Shown: positions 37,137-47,769, numbered from the stretch's first letter. The stretch: 64,000 nt of DNA from Bacillus sonorensis NBRC 101234 = KCTC 13918 (GCF_001592005.1 NZ_BCVZ01000006.1:114367-178366); one strand, 5' to 3'. A program made the numbers and translations. Notes: generated from the letters alone by a model not told the origin.

Positions 37137-39572
37137 ATGGGTGAACAAAAAGAAGCCACTCTTCAAATATCAGGCATGACATGCGCCGCATGTGCGGCCC
37201 GGATTGAAAAAGGCTTAAAACGTCTTGACGGGGTTGAAGATGCCAATGTGAATCTGGCGCTGGAAAAATCGAAAGTCACCTACGATCCGGCGCGCGTTGA
37301 TGTCGGGCAGCTGGCTGATAAGGTGGAGTCGCTCGGTTACCGCGTGGGGGCCGAAAAAGCGGAATTTGCGATTTTAGGGATGACATGCGCGGCTTGTGCA
37401 AACCGGATCGAAAAGCGGCTCAATAAACTGCCCGGTGTCAAAAGCGCACCTGTCAATTTTGCCCTTGAGACGGTGACAGCCGAGTATTTTCCAGGCGCCG
37501 CATCTGTGGACGACATGCAAGAAGCTGTTGAAAAGCTCGGCTACAAGCTGACATTAAAAGAAGATAAGAGCGAAGGCGGCGCGGCAGAGCAGAGGGAAAA
37601 AGACATCCAAAACCAGACGGGAAAATTCATATTTTCCGCCATTTTGTCTTTTCCGCTGCTGTGGGCGATGGTCAGCCATTTCAGATTCACGTCATTTATC
37701 TGGCTGCCTGATATGCTGATGAATGCGTGGGTGCAATTGGCGTTGGCCACCCCGGTGCAATTTATTGTCGGCAGACAATTCTACGTCGGCGCTTACAAAG
37801 CGCTGCGGAACAAAAGCGCCAATATGGATGTGCTCGTCGCACTCGGAACGTCGGCGGCCTATTTTTACAGCCTTTATTTAAGTATTGCCAGCCTCGGAAC
37901 CAATGGACATCCAGAAGGCCTCTATTATGAAACAAGCGCCATCCTGCTGACGTTGATTATTTTAGGGAAGCTGTTTGAGGCTAAAGCGAAAGGCCGCTCA
38001 TCTGATGCGATCAAAAAGCTGATGGGACTTCAGGCAAAGACTGCGACCGTCGTCAGAAACGGCGAAGAAATGACCGTGCCGATTGAACAGGTGCTGGCCG
38101 GCGATATCATGCACGTCAAACCCGGCGAAAAAATTCCGGCGGACGGAGAGATTGTTGAAGGCCGTTCAGCCTTGGACGAATCGATGATTACCGGTGAAAG
38201 CATCCCCGTCGACAAAACGGTCGGAGATCAAGTAATCGGCGCTACGGTCAATAAAAACGGATTTTTGAAAATCAGAGCTGAAAAAGTAGGAAAAGACACG
38301 GCATTGGCGCAAATTATTAAAGTGGTGGAAGAGGCGCAAGGGTCAAAGGCGCCGATTCAGCGGCTTGCTGACCGCATTTCAGGTGTTTTTGTCCCGATTG
38401 TCGTCGCGATCGCCATCATAACGTTCTTGGCCTGGTATTTGGCCGTGAATCCCGGCGATTTCGGCGCAGCGCTCGAAAAGCTGATCGCCGTTCTTGTCAT
38501 CGCATGTCCGTGCGCGCTCGGGCTTGCAACGCCGACTTCGATAATGGCGGGTTCGGGACGGGCGGCCGAATACGGCATTTTGTTTAAAGGCGGAGAGCAC
38601 TTAGAGACCGCTCACCGCTTAGACACGGTGATTCTTGATAAAACGGGGACAGTCACAAACGGAAAGCCGCAGCTCACAGATGTACGCCCCGAATCATGGC
38701 TGAATGAAACGGAATTCCTCACATTGGCCGGATCGGCGGAAAAAAATTCCGAGCATCCGCTTGCCGAAGCGATCGTTGAAGGCATCAGGCAGAGAGGAAT
38801 CGATCCGGCCGATCCGAGCCGCTTTGAAGCGATACCCGGATACGGTATTGAAGCCGCTGTTGATGAGAAGCAGGTTTTGATTGGTACGAGACGGCTTTTG
38901 GAACAGCACGGGATCGATATTTCCCACGTACTTGGCAATATGGAGAAGCTTGAGAAACAAGGGAAAACGGCGATGCTTGCAGCAATTGACGGCCGGTTTG
39001 CGGGATTAATTGCCGTGGCCGATACGATCAAGGATACGTCGAAAGCGGCGGTTGAAAGGCTCAAGGATATGGGGCTTGACGTCGTCATGATTACCGGAGA
39101 CAACCGGCGGACGGCAGAAGCGATCGCTGCCGAAGCGGGAATCGAGCGGGTGGTAGCCGAAGTGCTGCCTGAAGGAAAAGCGGAAGAAATCAGAAAGCTT
39201 CAAGCGCAAGGAAAAAAAGTCGCCATGGTCGGCGACGGCATCAATGATGCTCCGGCTTTAGCAGCGGCAGACACGGGTATGGCCATCGGAACAGGGGCCG
39301 ACGTTGCTATGGAAGCCGCCGATATTACCCTGATCCGCGGAGATTTAAACAGCATCGCCGATGCGATCTCCATGAGCAAGCTCACGATCAAAAACATTAA
39401 ACAAAATCTGTTCTGGGCGTTCGCGTACAACAGTGTCGGCATTCCATTCGCCGCCCTCGGCTTTTTAGCCCCGTGGCTCGCCGGCGCCGCCATGGCGTTC
39501 AGCTCGGTATCGGTCGTTCTGAATGCGCTCAGGCTGCAAAAGGTGAAACTGGATTGGAGGAATCCGTCTTGA
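37137..39572 (+). CDS. copA: Copper-exporting P1B-type ATPase CopA
   Basis: 811 residues from the ATG at 37137, eight bases after AAGGAG; the GTG at 37128 overlaps that site. Two N-terminal metal-binding domains with GMTCAAC (Cys16/19 and Cys84/87), eight membrane helices, the transport motif CPC at 457-459, phosphorylation Asp501 in DKTGT, the [10 protein letters not shown] motif and [10 protein letters not shown]. It pumps Cu(I) out of the cytoplasm. It ends in TGA overlapping the TTG start of a small membrane protein. Confidence 0.97.
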   Translation: MGEQKEATLQISGMTCAACAARIEKGLKRLDGVEDANVNLALEKSKVTYDPARVDVGQLADKVESLGYRVGAEKAEFAILGMTCAACANRIEKRLNKLPGVKSAPVNFALETVTAEYFPGAASVDDMQEAVEKLGYKLTLKEDKSEGGAAEQREKDIQNQTGKFIFSAILSFPLLWAMVSHFRFTSFIWLPDMLMNAWVQLALATPVQFIVGRQFYVGAYKALRNKSANMDVLVALGTSAAYFYSLYLSIASLGTNGHPEGLYYETSAILLTLIILGKLFEAKAKGRSSDAIKKLMGLQAKTATVVRNGEEMTVPIEQVLAGDIMHVKPGEKIPADGEIVEGRSALDESMITGESIPVDKTVGDQVIGATVNKNGFLKIRAEKVGKDTALAQIIKVVEEAQGSKAPIQRLADRISGVFVPIVVAIAIITFLAWYLAVNPGDFGAALEKLIAVLVIACPCALGLATPTSIMAGSGRAAEYGILFKGGEHLETAHRLDTVILDKTGTVTNGKPQLTDVRPESWLNETEFLTLAGSAEKNSEHPLAEAIVEGIRQRGIDPADPSRFEAIPGYGIEAAVDEKQVLIGTRRLLEQHGIDISHVLGNMEKLEKQGKTAMLAAIDGRFAGLIAVADTIKDTSKAAVERLKDMGLDVVMITGDNRRTAEAIAAEAGIERVVAEVLPEGKAEEIRKLQAQGKKVAMVGDGINDAPALAAADTGMAIGTGADVAMEAADITLIRGDLNSIADAISMSKLTIKNIKQNLFWAFAYNSVGIPFAALGFLAPWLAGAAMAFSSVSVVLNALRLQKVKLDWRNPS

Positions 39573-39703
39573 AAAACAGAAAAGTGCTGATTTGGGCGGT
39601 TTCGGCGGTTGTTTATGTGGGACTCGTAATTGGCGTGTACAGCATTTTTTCCGGCCAGAATTCCACTCCGGATGAACAGCATCCGAGCCATCAGTCAGAA
39701 TAA
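39569..39703 (+). CDS. 44-residue single-pass membrane protein coupled to copA
   Basis: The TTG at 39569 overlaps the copA stop (TTGA) and has a strong site GGAGG (39556-39560) inside the copA end, eight bases before it. The product has a basic start (MKNRK), one membrane helix [22 protein letters not shown] and a short outer tail [10 protein letters not shown] with two histidines. A terminator follows. I do not recognise a family. Overlap with copA suggests an accessory subunit or copper-handling peptide, by inference only. Confidence 0.7.
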   Translation: MKNRKVLIWAVSAVVYVGLVIGVYSIFSGQNSTPDEQHPSHQSE

Positions 39704-39710
39704 TGTGAGG

Positions 39711-39753
39711 AAAGGATCCCCGGTTTGTTTTCCAGGGATCCTTTTCATTTTTT
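39711..39753 (+). terminator. Terminator of copA and the small membrane protein
   Basis: AAAGGATCCC (39711-39720) pairs with GGGATCCTTT (39735-39744) with TTTTCATTTTTTTT following. Confidence 0.85.
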
Positions 39754-39766
39754 TGAAAGCGGAAAA

Positions 39767-39820
39767 CATCTTGAAACAGAATGGAAGATGCACGCATCAT
39801 AATCCTTCTGTTTCAAGATG
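39767..39820. repeat. 15-bp perfect inverted repeat of unknown origin
   Basis: CATCTTGAAACAGAA (39767-39781) and TTCTGTTTCAAGATG (39806-39820) are exact reverse complements with a 24-base spacer. It lies in the 290-base gap between the copA terminator and the tagatose-type operon, in which no gene is seen. Confidence 0.6.
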
Positions 39821-39950
39821 GCTGAATGGCATTGATTTACAGACGGAACAGCGCCGATCTGTGACTGATGAAGCGGGATCGTAATTTTCCGGCTGTGGTT
39901 CGATCCGCCCGGCCGGCCCTGCGGCGGAGATGGATTCGTATTCCAGGCGG

Positions 39951-39987
39951 AAAGCCGGATGCCCTTCAAAAGGAGGCATCCGGCTTT
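39951..39987 (-). terminator. Hairpin at the end of the PTS/aldolase operon
   Basis: AAAGCCGGATGCC (39951-39963) pairs exactly with GGCATCCGGCTTT (39975-39987), just beyond the aldolase stop on the minus strand. The T run is short. Confidence 0.65.
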
Positions 39988-39993
39988 TGCTGT

Positions 39994-41327
<1,334 letters not shown>

Positions 41328-41332
41328 AATGA

Positions 41333-42736
41333 TCAGCCTTTCTCAATTTTTTCATATGCCCGTTTTTGGTATAAGCCGTACAAGAAAGCGCCGATGAGCG
41401 AACCGATTAAAATCGACACGACCCATTGAAATGCTCCGTTGACGACTGGGAGGACAAGGAAACCGCCGTGCGGGGCCGGCACCTGAACGCCGAACGAATA
41501 CGTTAAAATGGCTGATACTGATGAACCGATCATCAAAATCGGGATGACAGGGATCGGTTTTTTGGCGGCGAACGGGATGGCGCCTTCTGTGATGTGAGTG
41601 GCGCCGAGAATGAAATTGACGAGCCCGGCATTCCGGTCCTGCTGGCTGAAGTATTTTCGGAAAAACAAAGTGGCAAATGCAATGACGAGCGGCGGGGTGA
41701 TGCATGCGGCAGAGACGCCGGCCATGAAATACTGGTTCCCTTCGGCAAGCAGCGCGGTTCCCGTGACATATGCCGCTTTATTGACTGGTCCGCCCATGTC
41801 GAAGGCGCTCATACATCCGATGATGAGGCCGAGAATGACGGGACTCGCTCCTTGAAAGTCGGCCAAAAAGTGCTTCATGCCTTCATTGATCGCTGTCATC
41901 GGTTCCACTAATACGAACATGACGGCTCCGATCAGAAAGATGCCGAGGACGGGATAAAGGAAGATCGCTTTTAATCCTTCAAGCGACTGCGGCATTTTTT
42001 TCAGTACATAAGATAGGCCGTAAATGATCAGCCCGGCTAAAAATCCGGAGACAATTCCGCCTAAAAAGCCGGCTCCGCCCGTACTGGCGATCATTCCGCC
42101 GATAAACCCGACAATCAGGCCCGGGCGTTTGGCCATTGAATCGGCGATATATGCCGAAAGGATCGGAACCATCAGCTGGAAGCCGAACGCGCCGGTTTTG
42201 TTTAGCAATTCGGCAAACGCGTTATAGCTTGGATGTTTCGGATCAGCGGAATGAATGCCGAATAAAAACGAGATCGCGATCAACACTCCTCCGCCGACGA
42301 CGAACGGAAGCATGTGGGAGACGCCGTTCATCAGGTGTTTATAAATTTTCCGGCCGGCCGACCCGGATTCGATGATGTCTGTTTCTTCCGCTGTTTTTTC
42401 GGCTGTCTTTTTGCCGTAAATCGGTGCTTTTTTATTGATCAGCGTCTGAATCAGTGCTTCCGCATCCCGAATTCCGCGGGCGACGGGAACGTCAAGAACA
42501 GGCTTGCCTATAAAACGGTCGGCGCCCACATCCTTGTCCGCCGCAATAATCACCCCGTCAGCCTGCTTAATGTCCTCAGCCGACAGTTCGTTTTGCACGC
42601 CGACCTGGCCGTGGGTTTCCACTTTGATGTCGACGCCCAGCTTTGCTGCGGCTTGTTTTAAAGCTTCTTCAGCCATAAACGTATGGGCGATTCCGGTCGG
42701 ACAGCCGGTCGCGGCAATGATTTTGATGTTTGCCAT
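41333..42736 (-). CDS. PTS fructose-family EIIBC component
   Basis: 467 residues from the ATG at 42736 behind AAGGGGG. EIIB occupies about 1-100 with phosphocysteine Cys12 in AATGCPTGIAHTFMAEEAL; a linker follows and EIIC (about 130-460) has nine or ten membrane helices, with GGGVLIAISFLFG, ISTGGAGFLGGI-like (here ASTGGAGFLGGI) and NFILGATHITEGAIPFAA. It imports and phosphorylates a ketohexose at C1. In B. licheniformis a cluster of this composition was reported for D-tagatose uptake; identity with that cluster is inferred from gene content. Confidence 0.87.
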   Translation of the reverse strand: MANIKIIAATGCPTGIAHTFMAEEALKQAAAKLGVDIKVETHGQVGVQNELSAEDIKQADGVIIAADKDVGADRFIGKPVLDVPVARGIRDAEALIQTLINKKAPIYGKKTAEKTAEETDIIESGSAGRKIYKHLMNGVSHMLPFVVGGGVLIAISFLFGIHSADPKHPSYNAFAELLNKTGAFGFQLMVPILSAYIADSMAKRPGLIVGFIGGMIASTGGAGFLGGIVSGFLAGLIIYGLSYVLKKMPQSLEGLKAIFLYPVLGIFLIGAVMFVLVEPMTAINEGMKHFLADFQGASPVILGLIIGCMSAFDMGGPVNKAAYVTGTALLAEGNQYFMAGVSAACITPPLVIAFATLFFRKYFSQQDRNAGLVNFILGATHITEGAIPFAAKKPIPVIPILMIGSSVSAILTYSFGVQVPAPHGGFLVLPVVNGAFQWVVSILIGSLIGAFLYGLYQKRAYEKIEKG

Positions 42737-42752
42737 GTTAAAACCCCCTTTT

Positions 42753-43667
42753 TTATAAATGAGTGATCCGAATTTGCGGCAGGATATCATCGAGTCTGGA
42801 CAAATCGCAGAGCCCTTTTGAAAAGGCCGTCAGCGCTCCTGCGGCCGACGCCTGCTTTAATGCGTCTTCAAGAGGAATGCCGAGCTTCTGTTTGCCGATG
42901 AACACCGCGAGCATGGCATCACCCGCACACGCGGTGTTGACGACTCTGCCTTTGGCTGATGTCACCTTTAATGTCTGATTGCGGTCAAAATATACCGCAC
43001 CGTCCTTTCCGCGGGTGACGAGCACCCGTTCAGCCCCCCGCTCTAAAAGCTCCCGGCCGTAATAGACGATTTCCTCCTCTGACAGCGCTTTCTTCATATT
43101 GAAAAATGCGGCCAGTTCCTGTTCATTCGGTTTGATCAGGTAAGGGCGGTATGGAAGGCAGTCGAGAAGTGCGGGCGAGCTGATATCTAAAATCAGCTTT
43201 AAGTCCCGTTTGGCGGCAATACTGGCCAAAGCCGGGTAAATGTCTTCCTGAACGCCTTTTGGAAGGCTGCCGGAAACAAATAAAATGCGTCCCCGCGGAA
43301 TCTCGCGAATTTTATGGATCAATTCCTGTGTCCGCTCTTCTGATATGAGCGGTCCTTTGTTGACAATTTTGAATTCACGGTGTGCGTTGATAAAAATATT
43401 AATCCGGGAAATTCCGTCAACCTTTACAAAATCGGTTGCGATGTTTTCTTTTTTCAGCTCATCTTCAATAAAGCGCCCTGTAAACCCCCCTGTAAATCCG
43501 AGCGCCGTATTGTCGAGGCCGAGGCGCTTCAGCATAAAGGAAATATTGACGCCTTTTCCGTTAGGCTGGTAATCTTCATCTGTCGTGCGGTTGACAATAT
43601 CGGGAAGCAAATCACCGGTTTCCACAAACAGGTCGATGGCGGTATTCATCGTGCATGTATAGATCAT
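42753..43667 (-). CDS. PfkB-family hexose-1-phosphate kinase (tagatose-1-phosphate or fructose-1-phosphate kinase)
   Basis: 304 residues. Ribokinase-fold features include YQPNGKGVNISFMLKRLG near the start, FVSGSLPKGV, LIKPNEQELAAFF and the catalytic anion-hole segment NTACAGDAMLAVF, in which a cysteine takes the place of the usual first glycine of GAGD. It would add the second phosphate to the C1-phosphorylated sugar delivered by the PTS. Operon context with a GatY-type aldolase favours tagatose-1-phosphate. ATG follows GGGGGGAAACAAC on the minus strand. A cre site lies 73 bases upstream. Confidence 0.82.
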   Translation of the reverse strand: MIYTCTMNTAIDLFVETGDLLPDIVNRTTDEDYQPNGKGVNISFMLKRLGLDNTALGFTGGFTGRFIEDELKKENIATDFVKVDGISRINIFINAHREFKIVNKGPLISEERTQELIHKIREIPRGRILFVSGSLPKGVQEDIYPALASIAAKRDLKLILDISSPALLDCLPYRPYLIKPNEQELAAFFNMKKALSEEEIVYYGRELLERGAERVLVTRGKDGAVYFDRNQTLKVTSAKGRVVNTACAGDAMLAVFIGKQKLGIPLEDALKQASAAGALTAFSKGLCDLSRLDDILPQIRITHL

Positions 43668-43739
43668 GTTGTTTCCCCCCTTTATCTATGACTTCACAGA
43701 CATTATGTCACAGATCAAAGGAGGGATGTTTACAGGTTG

Positions 43740-43753
43740 TGTAAAGGTTTTCA
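43740..43753 (-). promoter_or_regulatory. Candidate cre (CcpA) site before the kinase gene
   Basis: On the minus strand TGAAAACCTTTACA matches the cre consensus TGAAARCGYTTWCA at 13 of 14 positions. It overlaps the stop codon of the regulator gene and lies upstream of the kinase, implying catabolite control of kinase-PTS-aldolase expression. Confidence 0.65.
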
Positions 43754-44539
43754 ACCAGATGTTTCATGCGAGGTGCGAATCACGTATGAATCGAGCATAA
43801 TGCGGGAGAGGACTTGCAGGGGCAGGCGTGAGCGGACTTCGTAATCCGGAAAAAAAGACTGTTCTCCTTTGAAACCGACCAGCACGATCTCAGACAGTTT
43901 TGCGAGCCTGGAGTCAATTCTTGTCGTCAACGTAATCGAGGAAATCGCCTGCAATTTGAAATTGGTTGCGGCCTCGACCAGTTCTTCCGTTTCCCCGTTC
44001 AGTGAGATAAACAGGCCTAGATCCTGTTTTGTCAGTGTTTTCGATTTGCCTCTGATAATGTTCGGATCGCTGTGCATTTCGCAGTTTTTTCCGAGCAGCT
44101 GGAGCTTGATCGTCATTTCCGTACCGATCATTTCAGATAAGCCTCTTGCAAAAATATAAATTTTTGCGGCATTGTTGATTTTCTGTATGGCGTCTTCAAT
44201 CAGGCCGATATCAAGCATTTTGATCGTATCAAGGACTTCCCGTTCGTTTTTCAATATGGCCTGTTTGATCTGGCTGTCGATATCATCCATGAGGGGAGTA
44301 TGTCCGAGCTGATGGCTCTCTTTCAATGCATATTTAAAGGAAGTGTAGCCGTCATAGCCGAGCTTTTTCATCAGCCTGACAATCGTAGCTGTTGAAACAT
44401 TGGCATTTTCGCTTAGTTTCACGATCGACTGGGTTGAGATCAGGTCCAGGTGCTGATAAATATACTCCAGCAAATGGCGTTCGGAGTCGCTGAGTGTCTG
44501 ATATGTGTCGGAAGTCATTTGGAACAAGCTGTCTTTCAT
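43751..44539 (-). CDS. RpiR/MurR-family regulator of the PTS operon
   Basis: 262 residues. The N-terminal HTH_6 domain includes LSDSERHLLEYIYQHLDLISTQSIVKLSENANVSTATIVRLMKKLGYDGYTSFKYAL (about 16-72), and a SIS sugar-phosphate-binding domain follows (IYIFARGLSEMIGTEMTIKLQLLG ... GLFISLNGETEELVEAA). The likely effector is the phosphorylated sugar. It is followed by the kinase gene 83 bases downstream, across a cre site. Cluster descriptions from B. licheniformis also place a murR-like gene beside the tagatose genes. Confidence 0.85.
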   Translation of the reverse strand: MKDSLFQMTSDTYQTLSDSERHLLEYIYQHLDLISTQSIVKLSENANVSTATIVRLMKKLGYDGYTSFKYALKESHQLGHTPLMDDIDSQIKQAILKNEREVLDTIKMLDIGLIEDAIQKINNAAKIYIFARGLSEMIGTEMTIKLQLLGKNCEMHSDPNIIRGKSKTLTKQDLGLFISLNGETEELVEAATNFKLQAISSITLTTRIDSRLAKLSEIVLVGFKGEQSFFPDYEVRSRLPLQVLSRIMLDSYVIRTSHETSG

Positions 44540-44620
44540 ATGGAAAACCCCCTTTTATAGTCATATTGTATCAGTTTGACAGGGGGAGAAGACTAAAAAT
44601 CGCAGGGGGAGAGAAATAAA

Positions 44621-44657
44621 AAAACCGGCTTCATGCCCAAATGTTTGGACACGCCGG
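44621..44657 (-). terminator. Terminator of the Cys-rich copper-binding protein gene
   Basis: CCGGC (44625-44629) pairs with GCCGG (44653-44657) with an inner complementary stretch (GCCCAAATG/TTTGGAC); on the minus strand a run of T follows. Confidence 0.7.
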
Positions 44658-44668
44658 ATGTTCTTTCA

Positions 44669-44998
44669 TTAAGAAGCCATGTTTCTGCAGGCCTCGGCAC
44701 ATCTGAAACAGCTTTCAGCGCTTACCTGGCAATGGCTATGCTTATGGAAGCTGCACTCGTTTCCGCATGCTTCACAAACCTTTGCACACAACAAGCAAAT
44801 ATCTTCAGCATACGGGCTGTTCCGTGTCATTGCCTGGACGGCGGCATGGCATATGTCGGCGCATTCTCTGTCCAAGCGGATGCATTCGGCCATCATGGAG
44901 GCGTCTTCTTCCATTAGGCATTTGTCAAAGCACTCGTTGCAAAGCTGAAGACACTCCTGACAGGCTTTGATGCACTCATCATATGATACGTTTTCCAC
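44669..44998 (-). CDS. Four-helix copper-binding protein (Csp/YhjQ, DUF326 family)
   Basis: 109 residues from the GTG at 44998, eight bases after AAAGGAG; the upstream extension lacks a site. Seventeen cysteines are spaced in Cx3C patterns along four helices (CIKACQECLQLCNECFDKC, ECIRLDRECADICHA, DICLLCAKVCEACGNECSFHKHSHC, CFRCAEACR). Csp proteins of this layout store many Cu(I) ions inside the bundle. No signal peptide is present, so it is a cytosolic form like Csp3/YhjQ. It is 5.1 kb from copA and may be part of the same copper defence. Confidence 0.88.
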   Translation of the reverse strand: MENVSYDECIKACQECLQLCNECFDKCLMEEDASMMAECIRLDRECADICHAAVQAMTRNSPYAEDICLLCAKVCEACGNECSFHKHSHCQVSAESCFRCAEACRNMAS

Positions 44999-45063
44999 AG
45001 TAAACACTCCTTTTTCCGCGCTTTCTGTATACAGTACCCTTCGCGAAAATCGGGCAAACCTGA

Positions 45064-45101
45064 CAAACGGCTGCAGATCCATATACAGCCACAGCCGTTT
45101 G
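45064..45101. repeat. Inverted repeat between the manganese operon and the Csp gene
   Basis: CAAACGGCTG (45064-45073) and CAGCCGTTTG (45092-45101) are perfect complements. It lies directly after the stop of the binding-protein gene and is a probable terminator of that operon, though without a T run. Confidence 0.55.
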
Positions 45102-45105
45102 CCAT

Positions 45106-46041
45106 TTATTCCGCGAGTCCCTGATGGATGCGGTCAAGATTTTCTTTCATCATCTGATAATAGGATTCTCCGGCTTCACCCGGCTTGCCGATCGAATCGG
45201 TAAATACTTTTCCTTTGATCGGCACGCCGGTTTCGGCTGACAGGCTTTCCATACTTCGCGGATCAACGCTTGTCTCTACGAATAATGCCGGAACTTTCTT
45301 TTTCTTCACCGTGTCGACGATCTTTTTCATCTGCCCGGGGGTGCCTTCATTTTCGGTATTAATCTCCCAAATATATTGGGCGTCTACACCGTATGCCGCC
45401 GCAAAATATTTAAAGGCGCCTTCGCTTGTCACGAGGATGCGGCGGTCTTTCGGGATGTCATTAAAGCGGTCCACCGCTTCGACATGAAGCTTTTCCAGCT
45501 TTTCAATATAGGCCGCCGCGTTTTTTTCGTAGTCTTTTTTATGATCGGGATCTTTTTTGATCAGCGCGTCCCGTGCATTTTTAGCATATTGAATCCCGTT
45601 TTGAATGTCGAGCCATGCATGGGGATCTTCTTCTGTTTCTTTTCCTTTCGATGTGAGGTGCTTCGCTTTCACACCTTCGCTCAGCTTATAAACCGGGGCA
45701 TCATCTCCGGCTTTTTCGGCCGTTTCAAGCAGCTTGGTAAACCAGCCGTTGCCTGTCTCAAGATTCAGCCCGTTATAAAAGACGATATCGGCATCCGTCG
45801 TTTTTTGGACGTCCTTTGGCAGCGGGTCGTATTCATGAGGATCTGTGCCGACAGGGACGATGCTGTACAAATCAATGTGATCGCCCCCGACGTTTTTGAC
45901 GATGTCATAAAGGATCGAATACGTGGTCACAACTTTCAATTTTCCGTTTTCTTCACTGCTGCTTTTCGCTGAACAGCCGGCGGCGAGAAACAGCATCACA
46001 GCCGCCAGAAGCGCGAATTTTTGTTTGACGAACCGTTTCAT
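45106..46041 (-). CDS. Manganese/zinc-type ABC transporter substrate-binding lipoprotein
   Basis: 311 residues of the TroA/ZnuA (cluster A-I) fold. The signal ends in a lipobox, FLAAGC, so it is lipid-anchored. Metal ligands are the histidine of [14 protein letters not shown], the histidine of [13 protein letters not shown], and the later glutamate and aspartate of [13 protein letters not shown] and [10 protein letters not shown]. The absence of a His-rich loop favours manganese over zinc. Third gene of an ATPase-permease-binding protein operon, the order of Streptococcus sca/psa loci rather than B. subtilis mntABCD. Confidence 0.87.
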   Translation of the reverse strand: MKRFVKQKFALLAAVMLFLAAGCSAKSSSEENGKLKVVTTYSILYDIVKNVGGDHIDLYSIVPVGTDPHEYDPLPKDVQKTTDADIVFYNGLNLETGNGWFTKLLETAEKAGDDAPVYKLSEGVKAKHLTSKGKETEEDPHAWLDIQNGIQYAKNARDALIKKDPDHKKDYEKNAAAYIEKLEKLHVEAVDRFNDIPKDRRILVTSEGAFKYFAAAYGVDAQYIWEINTENEGTPGQMKKIVDTVKKKKVPALFVETSVDPRSMESLSAETGVPIKGKVFTDSIGKPGEAGESYYQMMKENLDRIHQGLAE

Positions 46042-46060
46042 TTGATTTCCCCCTCTATTT

Positions 46061-46918
46061 TTATTGAAGTGCTGCTCTTTTCCGTCTTGATCTCAATGAT
46101 CTCCAGAGCACACCTTGTTTCGGTGAAAACATAAAGGCCAGACCGAACAGGATCGTAGCGGTAAGAACAATCGCCGCCCCAGATGCGAGATTGTACGTGT
46201 AGCTCAGCCCCAGGCCGATGACTGCCGACAAAGCGCCGAAGAAAGCGGCCATATAGATCATCACCCACAGCCGGTCCGTCAATAAGTATGCGGTGGCGGC
46301 AGGCGTGATCAGCATCGCGACGACGAGGATGATGCCGACGGTTTGAAGCGATGCGACCGTCACCATTGTCAAAAGCGTCATTAAAAAGTAATGGATCAGC
46401 CGGTTCGGCAAACCGTAGACGGCGGCCATCGTCGGGTCGAACGAAGTGATCAGCAGCTCTTTATAAAACAGAAAGACGGCTGTCAGGATGAGGATGCCGA
46501 TGACAAGCGTGATCCACATATCTGATGAACGGACGGCGAGTACATTGCCGAATAAAATGTGGTACAGATCGCTTGAGCTTTTCACAAGCGTGATCAAAAT
46601 GATGCCGACCGCGAAAAAGGCGGTAAACACGATGCCGATGGCCGAATCGTTTTTTATCCGGCTGTTTTGGCTGACATAGCCGATTCCGAGCGCGGTCAGT
46701 ACGCCGGTGAAAACGGCTCCGAAGAAAAAGTTGACGCCCAGCATATAAGAAATGGCGACCCCCGGCAGGACGGCATGGGAGATAGCGTCGCCCATGAGCG
46801 CCATTCCCCGTAAAATGATGAAGCAGCCGATTACTCCGCAAATGATGCCGACCATAATTGATGTAAACAATGATTTTTGCAAAAAGGAATATTCCATCAG
46901 TCCATTGATAAATTCCAT
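46061..46918 (-). CDS. Manganese-type ABC transporter permease
   Basis: 285 residues with eight or nine membrane helices of the ABC-3 family; conserved blocks are [31 protein letters not shown] and [22 protein letters not shown]. Its ATG overlaps the ATPase stop by one base (TGATG). Only one permease gene is present, so the channel should be a homodimer. Confidence 0.9.
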   Translation of the reverse strand: MEFINGLMEYSFLQKSLFTSIMVGIICGVIGCFIILRGMALMGDAISHAVLPGVAISYMLGVNFFFGAVFTGVLTALGIGYVSQNSRIKNDSAIGIVFTAFFAVGIILITLVKSSSDLYHILFGNVLAVRSSDMWITLVIGILILTAVFLFYKELLITSFDPTMAAVYGLPNRLIHYFLMTLLTMVTVASLQTVGIILVVAMLITPAATAYLLTDRLWVMIYMAAFFGALSAVIGLGLSYTYNLASGAAIVLTATILFGLAFMFSPKQGVLWRSLRSRRKRAALQ

Positions 46919-47670
46919 CAGATTGCCCCCCGTTTCGTTTGCAGAAATGAAAGCTGAGATTCATAGGCTTTCATCATTACGTCCGGCTCGAGGATTTCGG
47001 AGACGGGGCCTTTTTGAATCAGCTTTTTATTCAGCAGGATCAGTTCATTGAAGTAGCTGTCCGCTTTGCTCAGATCGTGATGCACCACGAGTACGGTTTT
47101 GCCTTCATCACGCAATTCCTGCAATATCCCGACAATCATCTCTTCACTGGTGACATCGATTCCGACGAATGGTTCATCAAGGCAGAACAGCTCAGCTTTT
47201 TGGGCGAGCGCCCTGGCGAGAAATACGCGCTGCTGCTGTCCGCCCGACAGCTCGCCGATCTGGCGCTTGGAGAAAGCGGCCATTCCGACTTTTTCAAGGC
47301 AATGGTGCGCCCAGTCTTTATGGCTTTTTTTCGGGCGGCGGATAGGCCCCAGCTCAGGATATGTTCCAAGCAGGACGGTATCGAGAACATTGATCGGAAA
47401 TGTCCAATCCATGTCATTCCGCTGGGGAACGTACGCGATTTTTCTGCGAATCTCCTTCAAAGGTCTTTCAAGCAGGCGGACCTCGCCTTTATCTTTTGGG
47501 ATCAATTCAAGGATCGCTTTTAATAGCGTCGATTTGCCGGCGCCGTTTGGCCCGATGATCCCGGCCATTTTCCCTTGGTCAATGGAGAAATTGATATCAT
47601 GGAGCGCCTCGCTGCCATGATATGAAACATATAAATCTTTAACGGTCAATGCTTGTTTCATAGCTGTCAT
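46918..47670 (-). CDS. Manganese-type ABC transporter ATP-binding protein
   Basis: 250 residues. Walker A GPNGAGKSTLLK, signature LSGGQQQRVFLARAL, Walker B LFCLDEPF and H-loop VVHHDLSKA are all present. First gene of the three-gene metal importer. Two in-frame ATGs (47670 and 47661) follow AAAGGGG; the first is close and the second distant, so the exact start is uncertain. Operator-like sequences resembling MntR sites lie at 47736-47769. Confidence 0.9.
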   Translation of the reverse strand: MTAMKQALTVKDLYVSYHGSEALHDINFSIDQGKMAGIIGPNGAGKSTLLKAILELIPKDKGEVRLLERPLKEIRRKIAYVPQRNDMDWTFPINVLDTVLLGTYPELGPIRRPKKSHKDWAHHCLEKVGMAAFSKRQIGELSGGQQQRVFLARALAQKAELFCLDEPFVGIDVTSEEMIVGILQELRDEGKTVLVVHHDLSKADSYFNELILLNKKLIQKGPVSEILEPDVMMKAYESQLSFLQTKRGAI

Positions 47671-47735
47671 GAACCCCTTTCTATGTCTATATGAAATTAA
47701 CCCTTATACAATATTTTTAGCTTGGCAACTTTTTT

Positions 47736-47769
47736 GTTGCCTTGAGACATTTTTTTTACCTAGTGCAAC
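47736..47769 (-). promoter_or_regulatory. MntR/DtxR-like operator candidates upstream of the metal importer
   Basis: On the minus strand GTTGCACTAGGTAAA (47769-47755) resembles the B. subtilis mntA site TTTGCATGAGGGAAA as I recall it. On the plus strand GTTGCCTTGAGACA begins at 47736, preceded by a further GGCAAC. The region is AT-rich with three GTTGC words in 45 bases. Confidence 0.4.

Noticed and set aside
46461..46964. 167-codon minus-strand frame overlapping permease and ATPase genes
   Set aside because: Out-of-frame reading of the permease gene, rich in His and Arg; the ABC-3 permease in the other frame is clearly real.
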